In this document: positions 4,430 through 5,141 of the stretch, piece by piece | How positions within the stretch are numbered: position 1 is the stretch's first letter | How the letters are laid out: each line of letters starts with the position of its first letter | NCBI GenBank assembly: GCA_024709705.1 | Contig: JANJWE010000072.1 | Location: forward strand, 1-5,141 | Origin: Flavobacterium sp. | GTDB taxonomy: Bacteria; Bacteroidota; Bacteroidia; Flavobacteriales; Flavobacteriaceae | Length of the DNA stretch: 5,141 nucleotides | Direction: 5' to 3' | Program-made: the position numbers and the translations under genes | Notes under the pieces: model-generated | Databases searched by the model: none | What the model was told of the DNA's origin: nothing | Seen by the model: the letters and a program-made list of their open reading frames with translations, nothing else

Positions 4430-5141
4430 AAAAAATTATTTTAACAAGCACTTTACTGTTGACTTCCTTTTTAGGATTTACGCAAGGGTCTACAGATTAT
4501 GGTGGGGGTTTAAAATTTAATTTAAATCCTGAAGGAACCAAATACATGCGTTTTATCGCATGGAATCAAATTTGGTTACGTTCTTCCGAGATGAATCCCG
4601 GAACTTTAATTGGAGATGAAAGCATTTCAAAACAAGAAGATATTGGTCTTCGACGATTGCGTTTATTGGCTTATGCCCAAGTTTCTCCACGTTACATGAT
4701 TGTAACTCATATTGGTATTAATAATCAGACTTTTATCAACGGCGGTGCATCCGGTTCAAGTGGAACCGGTGGTTATGGTAATGGAAAAAAACCGGGCCTC
4801 TTTTTTCATGACGCTTGGAATGAATATGCCGTTGTTTTACCCAAAGAAGATAAACCTTTCAGTTTGAGTTTAGGTGGAGGATTGCATTATTATATGGGAT
4901 TATCACGTATGACGATGTCGTCTACTTTGAACTATATGACAATAGATGCTCCAATTTTCAATTGGCCATTGATAGAAAATTCGGATCAATTTGCCAGACA
5001 AATCGGAATTTTTGCTAAAGGGAAATACGATCGTTTTGAATACCGCTTGAGTTTGAATAAACCTTTTGCAACCAATCAAATCCCTGTTGATGTGAGTGAT
5101 GCTGATTTGGCAAGAGCCGTAGATAACAATCACAATGCCAA
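4426..5141 (+). CDS. Outer-membrane porin, N-terminal part, runs off the right edge
   Basis: An ATG at 4426 opens a frame that continues to the window end (238 codons plus two bases, no stop). The first 20 residues form a signal peptide (KK at 2-3, hydrophobic LTSTLLLTSFLGF, ending FTQ), with cleavage probably near Gln20, as is common in Bacteroidota secreted proteins. The mature part shows alternating strands rich in aromatic residues, for example YMRFIAWNQIWLRS (40-53), IGLRRLRLLAYAQVSPRY (73-90) with THIGINNQTF (94-103), and GGLHYYMGLSRMT (151-163). This style fits Bacteroidota porins related to the phosphate-selective OprO/OprP type, but substrate preference cannot be read from sequence. 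A Gly/Ser-rich segment (106-120) may be a surface loop or turn. The gene follows the InsA-like gene by 110 bp on the same strand and may be controlled by it or by the inverted repeat across its start. There is no Shine-Dalgarno sequence. Confidence 0.85.
   Translation, partial: MKKIILTSTLLLTSFLGFTQGSTDYGGGLKFNLNPEGTKYMRFIAWNQIWLRSSEMNPGTLIGDESISKQEDIGLRRLRLLAYAQVSPRYMIVTHIGINNQTFINGGASGSSGTGGYGNGKKPGLFFHDAWNEYAVVLPKEDKPFSLSLGGGLHYYMGLSRMTMSSTLNYMTIDAPIFNWPLIENSDQFARQIGIFAKGKYDRFEYRLSLNKPFATNQIPVDVSDADLARAVDNNHNA

Noticed and set aside
4903..5133. 76-codon open frame on the minus strand
   Set aside because: It lies antisense to the porin gene, which has a clear signal peptide and family-like strands in the plus frame. 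The minus-strand protein has no recognisable features.
1..5141. CRISPR array or tRNA gene
   Set aside because: No spaced direct repeats of suitable length and no cloverleaf-like segment with the usual conserved bases were seen on either strand.

Overview
The window looks like a piece of a Flavobacterium-type genome (Bacteroidota). The DNA is AT-rich and the intergenic DNA is A/T-dominated. Start codons lack Shine-Dalgarno sequences. There is a lipoprotein with a typical signal and a Bacteroidota-style outer-membrane porin. This placement is inferred from protein style and composition; no rRNA or other marker gene is present.

Region by region: (1) Positions 1-3639 hold a minus-strand block that reads right to left: a flavin reductase-like protein (3639-3034), a large two-domain flavoenzyme of the 2-aminobenzoyl-CoA monooxygenase/reductase or salicylyl-CoA 5-hydroxylase type (2981-672), a small AT-rich lipoprotein of unknown function (663-130), and the first 28 codons of another gene (86 to the left edge). 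The start of that last gene resembles aromatic acid-CoA ligases. The gaps are short (52, 8 and 43 bp), so the block is probably one operon for CoA-dependent breakdown of an aromatic acid such as anthranilate. (2) Positions 3640-3895 are a 256-bp divergent intergenic region that must carry promoters in both directions. (3) Positions 3896-4315 on the plus strand encode a 139-residue protein with a CxxC...CxxC zinc ribbon and a helix-turn-helix, like the InsA part of IS1 transposases. It has no catalytic half and no visible transposon ends, so it is best read as a domesticated DNA-binding protein. (4) Positions 4316-4425 are a leader region containing one arm of a long inverted repeat whose other arm runs into the next start codon. 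(5) Positions 4426-5141 are the first 238 codons of an outer-membrane porin, cut by the right edge.

The most unusual features are three unrelated short-period repeats (7, 8 and 9 bp), each at a joint of the catabolic block: between two genes, between the two enzyme domains of the fusion protein, and as the whole leader of the putative ligase. The 7-bp repeat is translated and forms the interdomain linker. The other features of interest are the domesticated InsA-like protein with an unassigned C-terminal domain, and the inverted repeat spanning the porin start codon.

A plausible working picture, by inference only: the porin admits a substrate, the CoA ligase activates it, the fusion flavoenzyme dearomatises it with or without help from the flavin reductase-like protein, and the InsA-like protein could regulate the porin, the divergent operon, or both.
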